64,000 bases of DNA from Sorangium cellulosum So0157-2 (GCF_000418325.1 NC_021658.1:12690501-12754500); one strand, 5' to 3'; counted from the first letter of the stretch, positions 27,781 through 36,893 are shown. Made by a program: numbers and translations. Notes: generated from the sequence alone by a model not told the origin.

Positions 27781-28452
27781 ATGGACGCTGCGCACACACG
27801 AGCTCTTCGCAGGAGCCTCGGACTGTTTCCCGAGCCGCGCCCGGCCAGCTCCATGACCCGCCCCCCTCCCCCACCGCCGCCCACCGCGCCCCTGCCGCTC
27901 GATCTCGAGCGGATGCGCCGCGCCGGCGCGGGCGATCCACAGGCGCAGGCCTGGCTCATGACGCACGTCATCCCCCGCGTCCGCCGGATCGCGCGGGCGT
28001 TCCTCCGCAGCTCGGCCGACGCCGACGACGCCGCGCAGCTCGCCCTGCTCGCGATCCTCGAGAGCGCCTCGACCTACCGCGGCGAGGCCGCCGTCGAGGC
28101 CTGGGCCAGGCGCATCGCCGCCCGCACGATCCTCCGCTACGCCAAGCAGCAGCGCCGGGACGGCGCGCCGGTCGCGCCGGAGAGCGCGATCGACGAGGAG
28201 GTCGCCCAGGCGCCGCATCAACCGCCGTTCGAGGCGCTCCCGCGCGAGGCGCGGGCGTACCTCGACGCGCTGCCGGAGGCGCAGCGCAACGTGATCCTCC
28301 TGCACCATGCGCTCGATTACTCGATCGAGGAGATCGCCGGAATGACCGAGGTCAGCCCCGACACCGTGAAGAGCAGGCTGCGCCTCGGGATCGGCGCGCT
28401 CCGCAAGCAGGTGCGCCAGGACATCGCCATCGGCCGCAAGAGGGCATCATGA
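27781..28452 (+). CDS. ECF-type RNA polymerase sigma factor
   Basis: The 223-residue sigma-70 family factor has region 2 ('DADDAAQLALLAILESASTYRGEAAVEAWARRIAARTI') and region 4 with an H-T-H ('LPEAQRNVILLHHALDYSIEEIAGMTEVSPDTVKSRLRLG'). Region 3 is absent, as in ECF members. It directs RNA polymerase to a dedicated promoter set. The ATG at 27781 is chosen because the shared promoter-like motif places the predicted transcription start at that codon; a shorter form from the ATG at 27853 is possible. The stop overlaps the next gene (ATGA), so the partner is co-translated. Confidence 0.88.
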   Translation: MDAAHTRALRRSLGLFPEPRPASSMTRPPPPPPPTAPLPLDLERMRRAGAGDPQAQAWLMTHVIPRVRRIARAFLRSSADADDAAQLALLAILESASTYRGEAAVEAWARRIAARTILRYAKQQRRDGAPVAPESAIDEEVAQAPHQPPFEALPREARAYLDALPEAQRNVILLHHALDYSIEEIAGMTEVSPDTVKSRLRLGIGALRKQVRQDIAIGRKRAS

Positions 28453-29561
28453 CAGGGACCCAGAAGCCCGAGATCGATCTGGACCGCCTGCCCGCCATCT
28501 TCGCCGCCGAGGCGCGTGGCGAGCCGATCCGCCCGGAGGACGCGGCGCTCCTCCGCCGCGCCGAGCAGGAGGACCCCGAGCTCCGCGGCGAGGCGCAGCT
28601 CTGGGCTGCGATCGGGCGGCTCGGCGACGAGCGCGGCGCCGGCCTCGAGCTCAGCGACGCCGCCCTGCTGGAGCGGGTGCTCGCGCGCGCCCACGTCGAG
28701 CCCGCGCCGAGGAGCGCGGCGCGGCCGCGGCCGGCGCTGCGGCGAGGGGTCGCGGGGACGCTCGCGGGCCTGGCCGCCGCGGCGACCCTCCTGGGCGCGC
28801 TCGCGGCGGAGCTGATCGACGGGCCCGCGCAGGCGCCCCCGCCCGCGCCGGGCACGAGCGAGTCGCTCGCTCCGAGCGGCGCGCCGCCCGCCCCCGCGCC
28901 CGAGCCGCCGGGAGCGCCCTCGCCCGGCACGGGCGCGGCGCCGGGCGAGCCGGGCGCGGCGCCGGGCGAGCCGAGCGAGCCGCCGGGAGCGCCCTCGCCG
29001 GGCGCAGGCGCGGCGCCGGTCGAGCCGCCGGGCGCGCCCTCGCCGGGCGCGGGCGCGGCCGCTCCCCCGAGCGCGCCGTCGCCCCGCGCGGGCTCGGCGG
29101 CGAGCGAGCCCGCGGCGACCGGCGCGGGCGACGCCCGGGATCGCGCCCCGCAGCCGCCCAGGCCGCGCGCGGAGGAGCTCCCGATGGGCCCCGAGGCGCT
29201 GCTCCTGCGCGCGCAGGCCCGGCTCGGCGAGGGAAAGACCGCCGAGGCGAGCGCCGCGTACCGCGCCCTGCTCGCGCAGCACCCGTCCAGCCCCGAGGCG
29301 CGGGCGGCGCTCGTGTCGCTCGGCCAGATCGCGCTCCGCCAGGGCAAGCCGGCCGAGGCGCTCGGCCACTTCGAGCGCTACCTCGCCGGCCCCGGCGGCC
29401 CCCTCGCGGCCGAGGCCCGGGTCGGGCGGGTGCAGTGCCTGCGCCGGCTCGGGCGGGCGGCCGACGAGCGCGCGGCCATCGCCGACTTCCTCTCCCGCCA
29501 CGGCCAGAGCGTCCACGCCCCGCGGCTGCGCGCGCGCCTGTCCGAGCTCGGCGGCACGTGA
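28449..29561 (+). CDS. Membrane-anchored TPR protein, putative anti-sigma factor
   Basis: The 370-residue protein overlaps the sigma-factor stop by 4 bp. Residues 1-100 are an acidic helical cytosolic region ('ALLRRAEQEDPELRGEAQLWAAIGRLGDE'). A single membrane span follows ('GVAGTLAGLAAAATLLGALAAELI', about 101-124). A long Pro/Gly/Ala/Ser linker (about 130-235) with recurring EPPGAPSPG units leads to a C-terminal TPR domain ('AQARLGEGKTAEASAAYRALLAQHPSSPEARAALVSLG', about 250-365). Topology (cytosolic N-terminus, periplasmic TPR) and operon position fit an anti-sigma factor. The classical zinc-binding HxxxCxxC anti-sigma motif is absent, so sigma binding is inferred. Confidence 0.75.
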   Translation: MTGTQKPEIDLDRLPAIFAAEARGEPIRPEDAALLRRAEQEDPELRGEAQLWAAIGRLGDERGAGLELSDAALLERVLARAHVEPAPRSAARPRPALRRGVAGTLAGLAAAATLLGALAAELIDGPAQAPPPAPGTSESLAPSGAPPAPAPEPPGAPSPGTGAAPGEPGAAPGEPSEPPGAPSPGAGAAPVEPPGAPSPGAGAAAPPSAPSPRAGSAASEPAATGAGDARDRAPQPPRPRAEELPMGPEALLLRAQARLGEGKTAEASAAYRALLAQHPSSPEARAALVSLGQIALRQGKPAEALGHFERYLAGPGGPLAAEARVGRVQCLRRLGRAADERAAIADFLSRHGQSVHAPRLRARLSELGGT

Positions 29562-29594
29562 GCGCCGGCGCTCGCGCGGCCTCCGCAAAAAAGA

Positions 29595-29634
29595 TTGACC
29601 CCCGATCCTGCGACATCTCCACCAGGTCATCGAG
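29595..29634 (+). promoter_or_regulatory. Second copy of the putative ECF promoter
   Basis: TTGACCC (29595-29601), 18 bp, CACCAGGTC (29620-29628), 6 bp, then the ATG at 29635, with an upstream A-tract (GCAAAAAAG). Boxes and all three spacings equal those upstream of the sigma-factor gene at 27741. The intervening bases differ, so this is not a plain duplication. Confidence 0.6.
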
Positions 29635-30693
29635 ATGTCGCGAAAAATTCGCAGAATTGTAAAATTCCCTCACGGGGTCGGAGGGCGCGCCGGCGTTCTC
29701 GTCGGGCTCCTGAGCCTTCTTTCTCTTCACTGCTCGACGTCGGGCACGGGCGACACGACGGGCGCCGGCGGAGGCGGCGGCTCCGGCGGCTCCGGCAGCT
29801 CCACCGGGCCCGGCGGGCCGCCCGGCGACCCCACGCGCCTCGTCGGCGCCTTCCAGGTGCGCTCGCTCCCCGACACGCCGGCAGGCGACGAGCCGTCCGG
29901 CAGCACGTCGGTCGTCGGGAAGATCTACGACGGGCCCACGCCGTCGCAGATCATCTGGGAGATGGCGGCCGAGGAGGGCAGCTGCCGGCTCCTCACGCCG
30001 CGCGTCCCGTTCTGCAACGAGCCCTGCGGGGGCAGCGCCGTCTGCGTCGAGGACGACACGTGCGAGCCCTACCCGGCCGCGCACAGCGCCGGCGCCGTGA
30101 CGGTGACGGGCCTGAACCTCGAGTCGGGCGAGGCGTCCCTCGTCATGAACCCCGTGGCGAACAACTACCAGCCTCCCGCCGGCGCGAAGCTCCGCTATCC
30201 GCCCGCCGACGAGGGCCAGGCGGTCCGCTTCGAGGCCAGCGGCGATTACTTCGACGCCTTCGCGGTGGAGGCCAAGGGCGTGAGCCCGCTCGAGCTCCTG
30301 AACGACACGATCCGCCTCGATCCCGATCAAGACGTGCAGCTCGCGTGGACGCCGCCGGGACAGGCCGGCGCCTCGGAGATCTACGTGAAGCTCGACATCA
30401 GCCATCACGGCGGCACGAAGGGGATGATCGAGTGCTCCGCCGAGGACACCGGCTCGCTCGACGTGCCGGGGTCGCTCGTCACGCAGCTCCTCGACCTCGG
30501 CGTGGCTGGCTTCCCGACCGTCATCGTCACGCGCAGGTCCGTGGGCTCCACGACGATCACGTCCGGCCGGGTCGATCTCGTCGTCTCGTCGCAGATCGAG
30601 AAGTCGGTCGAGATCGCGGGGCTCACCTCGTGCAACGACAGCTCGCAGTGCCCCGAGGGCCAGACCTGCCAGCCCGATCTCACCTGCCAATGA
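29635..30693 (+). CDS. Hypothetical lipoprotein, likely target of the adjacent ECF sigma factor
   Basis: The 352-residue lipoprotein has a basic N-terminus and lipobox 'LLSLHC' with lipid-attachment Cys33, followed by a Gly/Ser-rich linker. The exported part is beta-rich with two Cys-rich patches: 'CRLLTPRVPFCNEPCGGSAVCVEDDTCEP' and the C-terminal 'CNDSSQCPEGQTCQPDLTCQ', which is typical of myxobacterial surface proteins. No enzymatic motif is recognised. It has its own promoter-like motif shared with the sigma-factor operon, so it is a likely regulon member. Confidence 0.8.
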   Translation: MSRKIRRIVKFPHGVGGRAGVLVGLLSLLSLHCSTSGTGDTTGAGGGGGSGGSGSSTGPGGPPGDPTRLVGAFQVRSLPDTPAGDEPSGSTSVVGKIYDGPTPSQIIWEMAAEEGSCRLLTPRVPFCNEPCGGSAVCVEDDTCEPYPAAHSAGAVTVTGLNLESGEASLVMNPVANNYQPPAGAKLRYPPADEGQAVRFEASGDYFDAFAVEAKGVSPLELLNDTIRLDPDQDVQLAWTPPGQAGASEIYVKLDISHHGGTKGMIECSAEDTGSLDVPGSLVTQLLDLGVAGFPTVIVTRRSVGSTTITSGRVDLVVSSQIEKSVEIAGLTSCNDSSQCPEGQTCQPDLTCQ

Positions 30694-30755
30694 GCCTCGC
30701 CGGCTGCCGGCGCGGCGCACAGCCCAGCTTAACCAATGACAAAGGAACAGACGCC

Positions 30756-31814
30756 ATGACCATCCCTTATCGTCCCTTGCTGCTGCCCCTCGCCGTCGCG
30801 CTGCTCTCCACCGCCGTAGGCTGCTCCGGCTCGGACGCGGAGTCGCCGGGCGACGGGACGACCAGCACGTCATCGAGCTCCGGCGGCGGCACCACCGGCG
30901 GCGGCACCACCGGCGGCGGCACCACCGGCGGCGGCACCACCGGCGGCGCGACCACCGGCGGCGCCACGACCGGCGGCGCGACCACCGGCGGCGCCACGAC
31001 CGGCACCGGCGGCGGGACGACCGAGAAATTCAGCTTCTTCGTGACCAGCCTCGTCGCCATGCAGGAGCTGTCGGGCTCGGAGGACGGCTTCGGGGGCGAT
31101 CTCCGCTTCGGGGAGACGGGCCCGGGCGCCGGCCTCCGCGGCGCGGACAAGATCTGCGCGACGATCGCCGAGAAGAGCCTCCCGGGCGCGGGGAGCAAGC
31201 AGTGGCGCGCGTTCCTGAGCGCCGTCGCGGGAGAGGACGGCAAGCAGGTCGACGCGATCGACCGGATCGGCGAGGGGCCCTGGTACGACCGGCTCGGCCG
31301 GCTGGTCGCCAACAACAAGGAGGAGCTGCTCAACGATCGACCCATCGCGGCCGACGAGGCGATCATCGATGATCTGCCGAACGAGGACGGCGTCCCCAAC
31401 CACCAGCCCGATCCGAGCCAGCCCGAGGTCGACAACCACGACATCCTGACGGGGACCAACGACCAGGGCAAGCTCTACAGCGCGACGGCCACGTGCAAGG
31501 ACTGGACGGCCAAGGCGGGCGACAAGGAGGCGGAGGGGAGGCCGCGCGTCGGGCACTCATGGCCGAGGAACTTCGGCGGAGGCTTCCCCGGCGGCTCCAG
31601 CGGCGCGGGCTTCCCCGGCGGCTCCAGCGGCGCGGGCGGCACCGGCGGCCCCGGCGGGGACCTCAACATGGCCAACTGGATGTCGTCCCTCGACGAGTCG
31701 GGGTGTGCGCCTGGCATCAACCTCCTCGAGACCGGGGGGCCGCTGCCCAACGAGGCGACCGTCGGCTCGGGCGGCGGCTACGGCGGGATCTACTGCTTCG
31801 CGCTGACGCCCTGA
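30756..31814 (+). CDS. Lipoprotein with GGGTT/GGATT repeats and endostatin/lectin-like domain
   Basis: The 352-residue product has lipobox 'LLSTAVGC' (Cys23) followed by a Ser/Thr and GGGTT/GGATT repeat linker encoded by 15-bp units at about 30885-31015. The exported domain contains 'FFVTSLVAMQELSG', 'GLRGADKICATIAEKSLPGAGSKQWRAFLSAVAG' and a C-terminal 'GYGGIYCFAL'. The pattern is like DUF1554/endostatin-type lectin folds that carry 'ADxxC...WxAxL'. This is a tentative fold suggestion with no catalytic residues evident. The gene is 62 bp downstream of the previous lipoprotein gene and probably cotranscribed. Confidence 0.75.
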   Translation: MTIPYRPLLLPLAVALLSTAVGCSGSDAESPGDGTTSTSSSSGGGTTGGGTTGGGTTGGGTTGGATTGGATTGGATTGGATTGTGGGTTEKFSFFVTSLVAMQELSGSEDGFGGDLRFGETGPGAGLRGADKICATIAEKSLPGAGSKQWRAFLSAVAGEDGKQVDAIDRIGEGPWYDRLGRLVANNKEELLNDRPIAADEAIIDDLPNEDGVPNHQPDPSQPEVDNHDILTGTNDQGKLYSATATCKDWTAKAGDKEAEGRPRVGHSWPRNFGGGFPGGSSGAGFPGGSSGAGGTGGPGGDLNMANWMSSLDESGCAPGINLLETGGPLPNEATVGSGGGYGGIYCFALTP

Positions 31815-31872
31815 CGCAGGCGTGCCGGCGCGCGCCGCCCCTCGATCAACTTACTTGTCTCAGGAGGAGTTC

Positions 31873-33942
31873 ATGGTTCAAGGCAATCGCATCACGTCGA
31901 TCGTCGCGCTCGCGCTGCTCTCCGCGGTGCTGCCGGGCGCGTGCGGCGGCGGCGGCGCGCCGGACGACGTCGGCGCGGCCCCGGAGGTCTGCGAGCGCAA
32001 GGGCGACGACGGATCGACGGAGTTCCTCAAGCGCGTCGGGTGCGCCGAGGACTTCGAGGCGCTCGCGTCGGCGCCCGTCGACGCGAGCTTGCCCGGCGCG
32101 CGCTCGGTCAAGGTCGTCCTGGATCAGGCCGATCAGAACGCGCTCTATTTCCAGAACAGCGTTCTCTACCAGATCCATTACGACTTCGTATCTTCGCACC
32201 TCTCCGGCGAGGGGCTGCCGTATGTCCCTCCCCTCGCCGAGTTCAACGCGACCGAGTACTTCACGCCGGATCGCCGCTTCGTCCTCGGCGCGGTGACGCA
32301 CTACGAGGGTCCCGGCACGTGGGCGCTCGAGCTGTCTCCGTACGACACCGCGTCCGCGGACATGATCACCGCCCTGTTCCGGGCGGTGCAGGGGGCCTCC
32401 TTCTTCGGCGCGAAGCTCGCCTTCCACCCCACGTCGGAGGCCGTGGCGGTCGAGGCGGCGAAGCTGCCCGCCGACATCCCGGTGGTCAGCACCGGCGATC
32501 TCTACGCGGGGATCGACTACCAGCCGCTCTCGCTCGGCACGGCCATGGGGCGCCTCCACTTCGCGAAGGCGGCGGATCTCGCCGACGAGTACCTGTCCCA
32601 TCAGGACATCGTGGTGCTCGACGAGGCGCCCAACGACATCTCGGTCGTCCAGGGGATCATCACCGAGGAGTTCCAGACGCCGCTGTCGCACGTCAACGTG
32701 CTCTCCCAGAACCGGCGCACGCCCAACATGGGGCTGCGCAACGCGATGAGCCACCCGGAGCTGCTCGCGCTCAAGGACAAGCTTGTCGAGCTCACCGCGG
32801 GGCCGTCGTCCTGGAGCGTCCGCGAGGTCACCGAGGCCGAGGCCAAGGCGTTCTGGGAGGCGCACAAGCCCGAGCCCGTCACGCTCCCCGAGCTCGACCT
32901 GACGGTCACCGATCTGCGCGACATCGCGGAGGTGACCCCCGATCCGCCGGAGGGCGAGCCGCTCCGGGACGCGATCAAGCAGGCCGTCCTCGCCTTCGGC
33001 GGCAAGGCGGCCCACTACTCCATCCTGGCGAGGATCCCCGACCTCCCGATCCAGAAGGCGTTCGCGATCCCGGTCTACTACTACGATCAGTTCATGAAGC
33101 AGAACGGCTTCTACGAGCAGATCGAGGCGATGCTCGACGACCCGAAGTTCAGCACCGACCCGGCGGTCCGCGACGAGCAGCTGAAGGCGCTCCGCGACGC
33201 GATGAAGGCGGCGCCGGTCGACGCCGACTTCCAGGCCCTCCTCAAGGCGAAGATCGAGGCGGAGTACCCCGGGCACAAGATGCGGTTCCGCACCAGCACG
33301 AACAGCGAGGATCTCGACGGGTTCCCGTGCGCCGGCTGCTACGACTCGAACACCGGCGATCCGACCGACTGGGAGGACGTCCTCGACGCCATCCGCAAGA
33401 CGTACGCGAGCGCCTGGAAGCTCCGCACCTTCGATGAGCGCACCTATTACGGCATCGATCACCGGTCGATCGGGATGGCCCTGCTCGTGCACCACAACTT
33501 CCCCGACGAGGAGGCGAACGGCGTGGCCATCACCAACAACCCCTTCGACACGGCCGGCGTCCAGCCCGCGTTCTACGTCAACGTGCAGGCGGGCGGCGAC
33601 GTGGAGGTCGTGGCCCCGCCGGCGGGCGTGACGAACGACGAGTTCCTCTACTTCTTCAGCCAGCCGAACCAGCCGGTCACCTACCTGACGCACTCGACCC
33701 TCGTGCCCGAGGGCGAGACGGTCCTCTCGGCGGCGCAGGTGCACGCGCTCGGCGTGGCGCTCGACGCCATCCACACCCGGTTCTCCCCCGCGTACGGCCC
33801 CGCGGCGGGCAACACCGGCTGGTACGCGATGGACGTGGAGTTCAAGTTCGACGACGACGCGAGCCCGAACGAGCCGCCGACGCTCTACATCAAGCAAGCG
33901 CGCCCCTACCCCGGCCGCGGGGCTGCCGCCGGGGCGCCGTGA
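31873..33942 (+). CDS. Lipoprotein with PEP synthase/PPDK N-terminal-type nucleotide-binding domain
   Basis: The 689-residue protein starts after a strong AGGAGGAG site and has lipobox 'AVLPGAC' (Cys24). The C-terminal half (about 390-685) resembles the pyruvate-phosphate dikinase N-terminal ATP-grasp ('FGGKAAHYSILARI', 'KMRFRTSTNSEDLDGFPCAGCYDS', 'VHHNFPDEEANGVAITNNPFD'). The middle has a PEP-utiliser-like 'DDISVVQGIITEEFQTPLSHVNVLSQNRRTPNMGLR', with 'TPLSHV' in place of the usual phospho-His 'TSHAAI' context. The domain order is reversed relative to PEP synthase. An ATP-dependent fold exported on a lipid anchor is unusual; substrate and activity are unknown. Confidence 0.82.
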   Translation: MVQGNRITSIVALALLSAVLPGACGGGGAPDDVGAAPEVCERKGDDGSTEFLKRVGCAEDFEALASAPVDASLPGARSVKVVLDQADQNALYFQNSVLYQIHYDFVSSHLSGEGLPYVPPLAEFNATEYFTPDRRFVLGAVTHYEGPGTWALELSPYDTASADMITALFRAVQGASFFGAKLAFHPTSEAVAVEAAKLPADIPVVSTGDLYAGIDYQPLSLGTAMGRLHFAKAADLADEYLSHQDIVVLDEAPNDISVVQGIITEEFQTPLSHVNVLSQNRRTPNMGLRNAMSHPELLALKDKLVELTAGPSSWSVREVTEAEAKAFWEAHKPEPVTLPELDLTVTDLRDIAEVTPDPPEGEPLRDAIKQAVLAFGGKAAHYSILARIPDLPIQKAFAIPVYYYDQFMKQNGFYEQIEAMLDDPKFSTDPAVRDEQLKALRDAMKAAPVDADFQALLKAKIEAEYPGHKMRFRTSTNSEDLDGFPCAGCYDSNTGDPTDWEDVLDAIRKTYASAWKLRTFDERTYYGIDHRSIGMALLVHHNFPDEEANGVAITNNPFDTAGVQPAFYVNVQAGGDVEVVAPPAGVTNDEFLYFFSQPNQPVTYLTHSTLVPEGETVLSAAQVHALGVALDAIHTRFSPAYGPAAGNTGWYAMDVEFKFDDDASPNEPPTLYIKQARPYPGRGAAAGAP

Positions 33943-34006
33943 GGCGGCCGCCCGCGCGCCCGGGCGGGCCGCGCCCCGCGGTCGCCGCGGGCGAGAACGG
34001 ACCGTC

Positions 34007-34690
34007 ATGATCGACTGGCTCGGATGGCTCACCCAGGGGAGCGCCGTGGACCTCCGCAGGGCCCTCGTGTCGCTCCTGCTCGCGTTCGGGCTGGGGCAGG
34101 TGGTCGCGCTCGTCTACATGGCCACCTTTCGCGGCCTCTCCTACTCCCGCTCCGCCGTGCACAGCATGGCCATGGGCAGCGTCATCACGTGCATGCTGAT
34201 GCTCGCCGTGGGCAGCAGCCTCGCCGCCGGCATCGGCGTCGCCGTGGGCCTGAGCGCCGTCCGTTTCCGCACGACGCTCCGCGATCCGCGCGACGTCATG
34301 TTCATCTTCGCGGCGCTCGGCGTCGGCATCGCCTCCGGGCTCCAGGCGTTCGGCGCGGCGCTCGCCGGGACGGCGATCTTCGGGGGCGGGACCTTGCTCC
34401 TCCACGCCACCGGCTACGGCGCGCGGCGGCAGCCGGACGGCCTGCTCCGCTTCACCGCGCCCTCGATGCCCGACGCGGAGGAGGCGCTCGCGAAGATCCT
34501 CCGCGCGCACTGCCAGACGTTCTCCCTCGTGACCCTCCGGGAGGCCGCGCAGGGGACCCTCATGGAGCACGCCTACCAGATCAGCGTCCGCGCGCCCGAG
34601 CTCCGCGCGTCGCTCGTCTCGAGGCTGCAGGCCATCCCGGGCGTGCAGGACGTCTCGCTCATGCTCCAGGAACCGACGCTGGATCTCTAG
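34007..34690 (+). CDS. DUF4956 membrane protein
   Basis: The 227-residue protein has four to five membrane spans in its first 140 residues ('RALVSLLLAFGLGQVVALVYMA', 'MGSVITCMLMLAVGSSLAAGIGVAVGLSAVRFRT', 'VMFIFAALGVGIASGLQAFGAALAGTAIF'). A soluble C-terminal domain ('FSLVTLREAAQGTLMEHAYQISVR') resembles the tail of MgtC-like proteins. 'GLSAVRFRTTLRDPRDVMFIF' is the DUF4956 signature. In many bacteria this family clusters with CotH and VTC-type polyphosphate polymerase genes. Here CotH is two genes downstream but no VTC gene is present. Confidence 0.85.
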   Translation: MIDWLGWLTQGSAVDLRRALVSLLLAFGLGQVVALVYMATFRGLSYSRSAVHSMAMGSVITCMLMLAVGSSLAAGIGVAVGLSAVRFRTTLRDPRDVMFIFAALGVGIASGLQAFGAALAGTAIFGGGTLLLHATGYGARRQPDGLLRFTAPSMPDAEEALAKILRAHCQTFSLVTLREAAQGTLMEHAYQISVRAPELRASLVSRLQAIPGVQDVSLMLQEPTLDL

Positions 34691-34781
34691 CGGCCGAGGC
34701 CCCTCGTCGAGGGGCTCGCCCCACGGGCGCCCTCGACCCGTCGACGCGACCGCCGTGGTCATCACCGCGCAAGGATCACCG

Positions 34782-36893
34782 ATGCACAGCTACCAGCGAC
34801 TCCGCTCGGCGCTCAAGGACGCCGGCCCCGCGATCACCCTCGTGCTCACGTTCGGAGCCGCGCTGTGGCTCCACCTGGACGGCGGCGGCCCGCGCGGGCA
34901 GGTCTTCGGCTTCGCGGAGGCGCTGCCCGAGGCGATCTCGCCGATCGAGACCGCCCGCGTCGCCTCCATCGAGGTGGCCGTCGGCCAGGAGGTCGCGGCC
35001 GGGCAGGTCATCGCGACGCTGGACACGTCGGTGATCGACGCCGAGATCAGCGTCGCGAAGGCGGAGAAGGCGCAGGTCGAGGCCGATCTCCGGATGGAGC
35101 TCGCCCTCGTCGAGCAGGAGCTCGACGCGGATCGCGCGTCGGTCGAGCGCCACCTCGCCGAGCAGCGCGAGGAGCAGCGCCGGGCGGTGGCCGAGGCGAA
35201 GGTGCTGGACGGCGAGATCGCGAGGATGAGGGCGCTCGTCGAGGGCCACCTGACGGTCGTCGACCAGCTGGCGAAGCTCGATCTGCAGCGCGCGACGGTG
35301 ACGGCGATCGCCAGCGAGAAGCCGCGGACCCTGAGCCTGCTCACGGCGCAGCTCGAGGCGGCCGATCGGCGCCGGAGCGAGCTCCGGGATCGGACGTCGG
35401 GGCTCGCGGCGAAGCTCGACGCGGACGCGCGCGTCGCGTCCGAGAACATCGCGATGCTCGAGCAGCGGCGCGCCGGGTACGCGCTGCGCGCGGCGAGCGC
35501 GGGGCGCGTCGCCTCGATCGACCGGCAGCCCGGCGACGTGGTCCCGGCCGGCGAGCCCGTGGTCCAGCTCGTGAGCGCGCGGTCGGGCGCGCGCGCGATC
35601 GCCTGCGTCCCCGAGCGGCTCGCGCTCGGCGTCCACGAGGGCGACGGCGCCGAGCTCTGGATCCGGGGCCAGCTCGGCGGTCCGCTGCCGGGCACGGTCG
35701 CCGTGGTGGGCCCGGTCGTCTCGGAGCTCCCCCTGCGCTGCTGGCCGGCGCCGGAGGTGCCCGCGTGGGGCCGCGTGGTCACCATCGCGCTCGACGCGCC
35801 CGCCGCGCTCGTCCCCGGCCAGGCCTTCGACATCACCTTCGGCGGCGCGCGCGCGGCCGCGCCGCCGAGGCCCGCCCCGGCGCCGCCCACGCCCGCCCCC
35901 GCCGCCCCCGCCGCGCCGCAGGCCGCCGCCGCGTCGCAGCTCCCCATGAAGGTGCCGCCGGTGCTGGCCGGCCGCTCGCGCCTCGAGCCGTCCGGCGTCC
36001 TCGCGCGCCCCGGCGAGTCGCGGTACCTCATCGCCAGCGACGACACCGGCCACGAGCGCGACGAGGGCGCGCCGTGGCTCTTCGCGATGTCCGCGGGCGG
36101 CGCCGTCGCGCCGGAGCCGGTGCCCGTGAGCGGCGTCGACGAGCTGAGCGACGTCGAGGGGATCGCCGCCGGCGACGCGGGCGAGGTCTACCTCCTCTCG
36201 TCGCAGAGCTACAGCAAGAAGGGGAAGCGCAAGCCCGCGCGGACCGCGCTCCTCCGCCTCCGCCCCGAGGGCGGCGGCTTCCGCGTCGACGGCGAGATCC
36301 ACCTGGCGGAGCTGCTCGACGCGGCCCCCGCGCGCGCCGCGGCGCTCGGCCTCCCGGACGGGACGCGGGCGCTCGACATCGAGGGCCTCGCCTTCTGGCA
36401 GGGCTCGCTGTACCTCGGGCTGAAGGCGCCGCTCGATCCGCAGGGCAACGCGATGATCTGGCGGGTCGCCGCCCCGCTCGCGCTCTTCGGCGGCGAGGGC
36501 GCCTCCCCGGTCCAGGCCGCGCGGGCGAAGGGCGGCCGGGCCGCGGACGAGGCGAGGCGCTTCGAGGCGGCCCGCGTCTCGCCGTGGGCGCGCGTGCGCG
36601 TCGACGTGGAGGTCGACGGGCGGCCCACGCCGGGCGGCATCTCGGAGCTCGCCTTCATGCCGGACGGCTCGCTGGCGATCGCGTCCACGCCCTCGACCGC
36701 CGACGGCGACGCCGGCGCGCTGTGGCGGGTCGATCGCCCCGAGGCCGGCGTCCTCTCGCCGCGCCTCGTCCAGCGGTTCCCGGGGCTCAAGCCCGAGGGG
36801 CTCACCCCCTCGCTCGCGCCGGGCGCGCTGATGATCGTGTTCGACGCCGGCAGCGCCGCGCCCTCGCTCCAGGAGCTCCCGTGGCGCCCCTGA
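34782..36893 (+). CDS. HlyD-like membrane-fusion protein fused to phytase-like/DUF3616 beta-propeller
   Basis: The 703-residue protein is two modules. The N-terminal part (about 1-365) has one membrane span ('AITLVLTFGAALWLHL') and a biotinyl-lipoyl half ('TARVASIEVAVGQEVAAGQVIATLD'). A long coiled coil (about 85-220) leads to the matching second half ('GRVASIDRQPGDVVPAGEPVVQLV'), as in HlyD/EmrA adaptors. After an Ala/Pro linker (about 365-385), the C-terminal part ('SRYLIASDDTG', 'DVEGIAAGDAGEVYLLSS', 'LDIEGLAFWQGSLYLGLKAPL') resembles esterase-like phytase/DUF3616 propellers. The start follows AAGGA; an in-frame GTG 27 bp upstream is an alternative. The fusion is uncommon, and its pairing with DUF4956 and CotH suggests a shared surface phosphate or polymer function. 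Confidence 0.78.
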   Translation: MHSYQRLRSALKDAGPAITLVLTFGAALWLHLDGGGPRGQVFGFAEALPEAISPIETARVASIEVAVGQEVAAGQVIATLDTSVIDAEISVAKAEKAQVEADLRMELALVEQELDADRASVERHLAEQREEQRRAVAEAKVLDGEIARMRALVEGHLTVVDQLAKLDLQRATVTAIASEKPRTLSLLTAQLEAADRRRSELRDRTSGLAAKLDADARVASENIAMLEQRRAGYALRAASAGRVASIDRQPGDVVPAGEPVVQLVSARSGARAIACVPERLALGVHEGDGAELWIRGQLGGPLPGTVAVVGPVVSELPLRCWPAPEVPAWGRVVTIALDAPAALVPGQAFDITFGGARAAAPPRPAPAPPTPAPAAPAAPQAAAASQLPMKVPPVLAGRSRLEPSGVLARPGESRYLIASDDTGHERDEGAPWLFAMSAGGAVAPEPVPVSGVDELSDVEGIAAGDAGEVYLLSSQSYSKKGKRKPARTALLRLRPEGGGFRVDGEIHLAELLDAAPARAAALGLPDGTRALDIEGLAFWQGSLYLGLKAPLDPQGNAMIWRVAAPLALFGGEGASPVQAARAKGGRAADEARRFEAARVSPWARVRVDVEVDGRPTPGGISELAFMPDGSLAIASTPSTADGDAGALWRVDRPEAGVLSPRLVQRFPGLKPEGLTPSLAPGALMIVFDAGSAAPSLQELPWRP

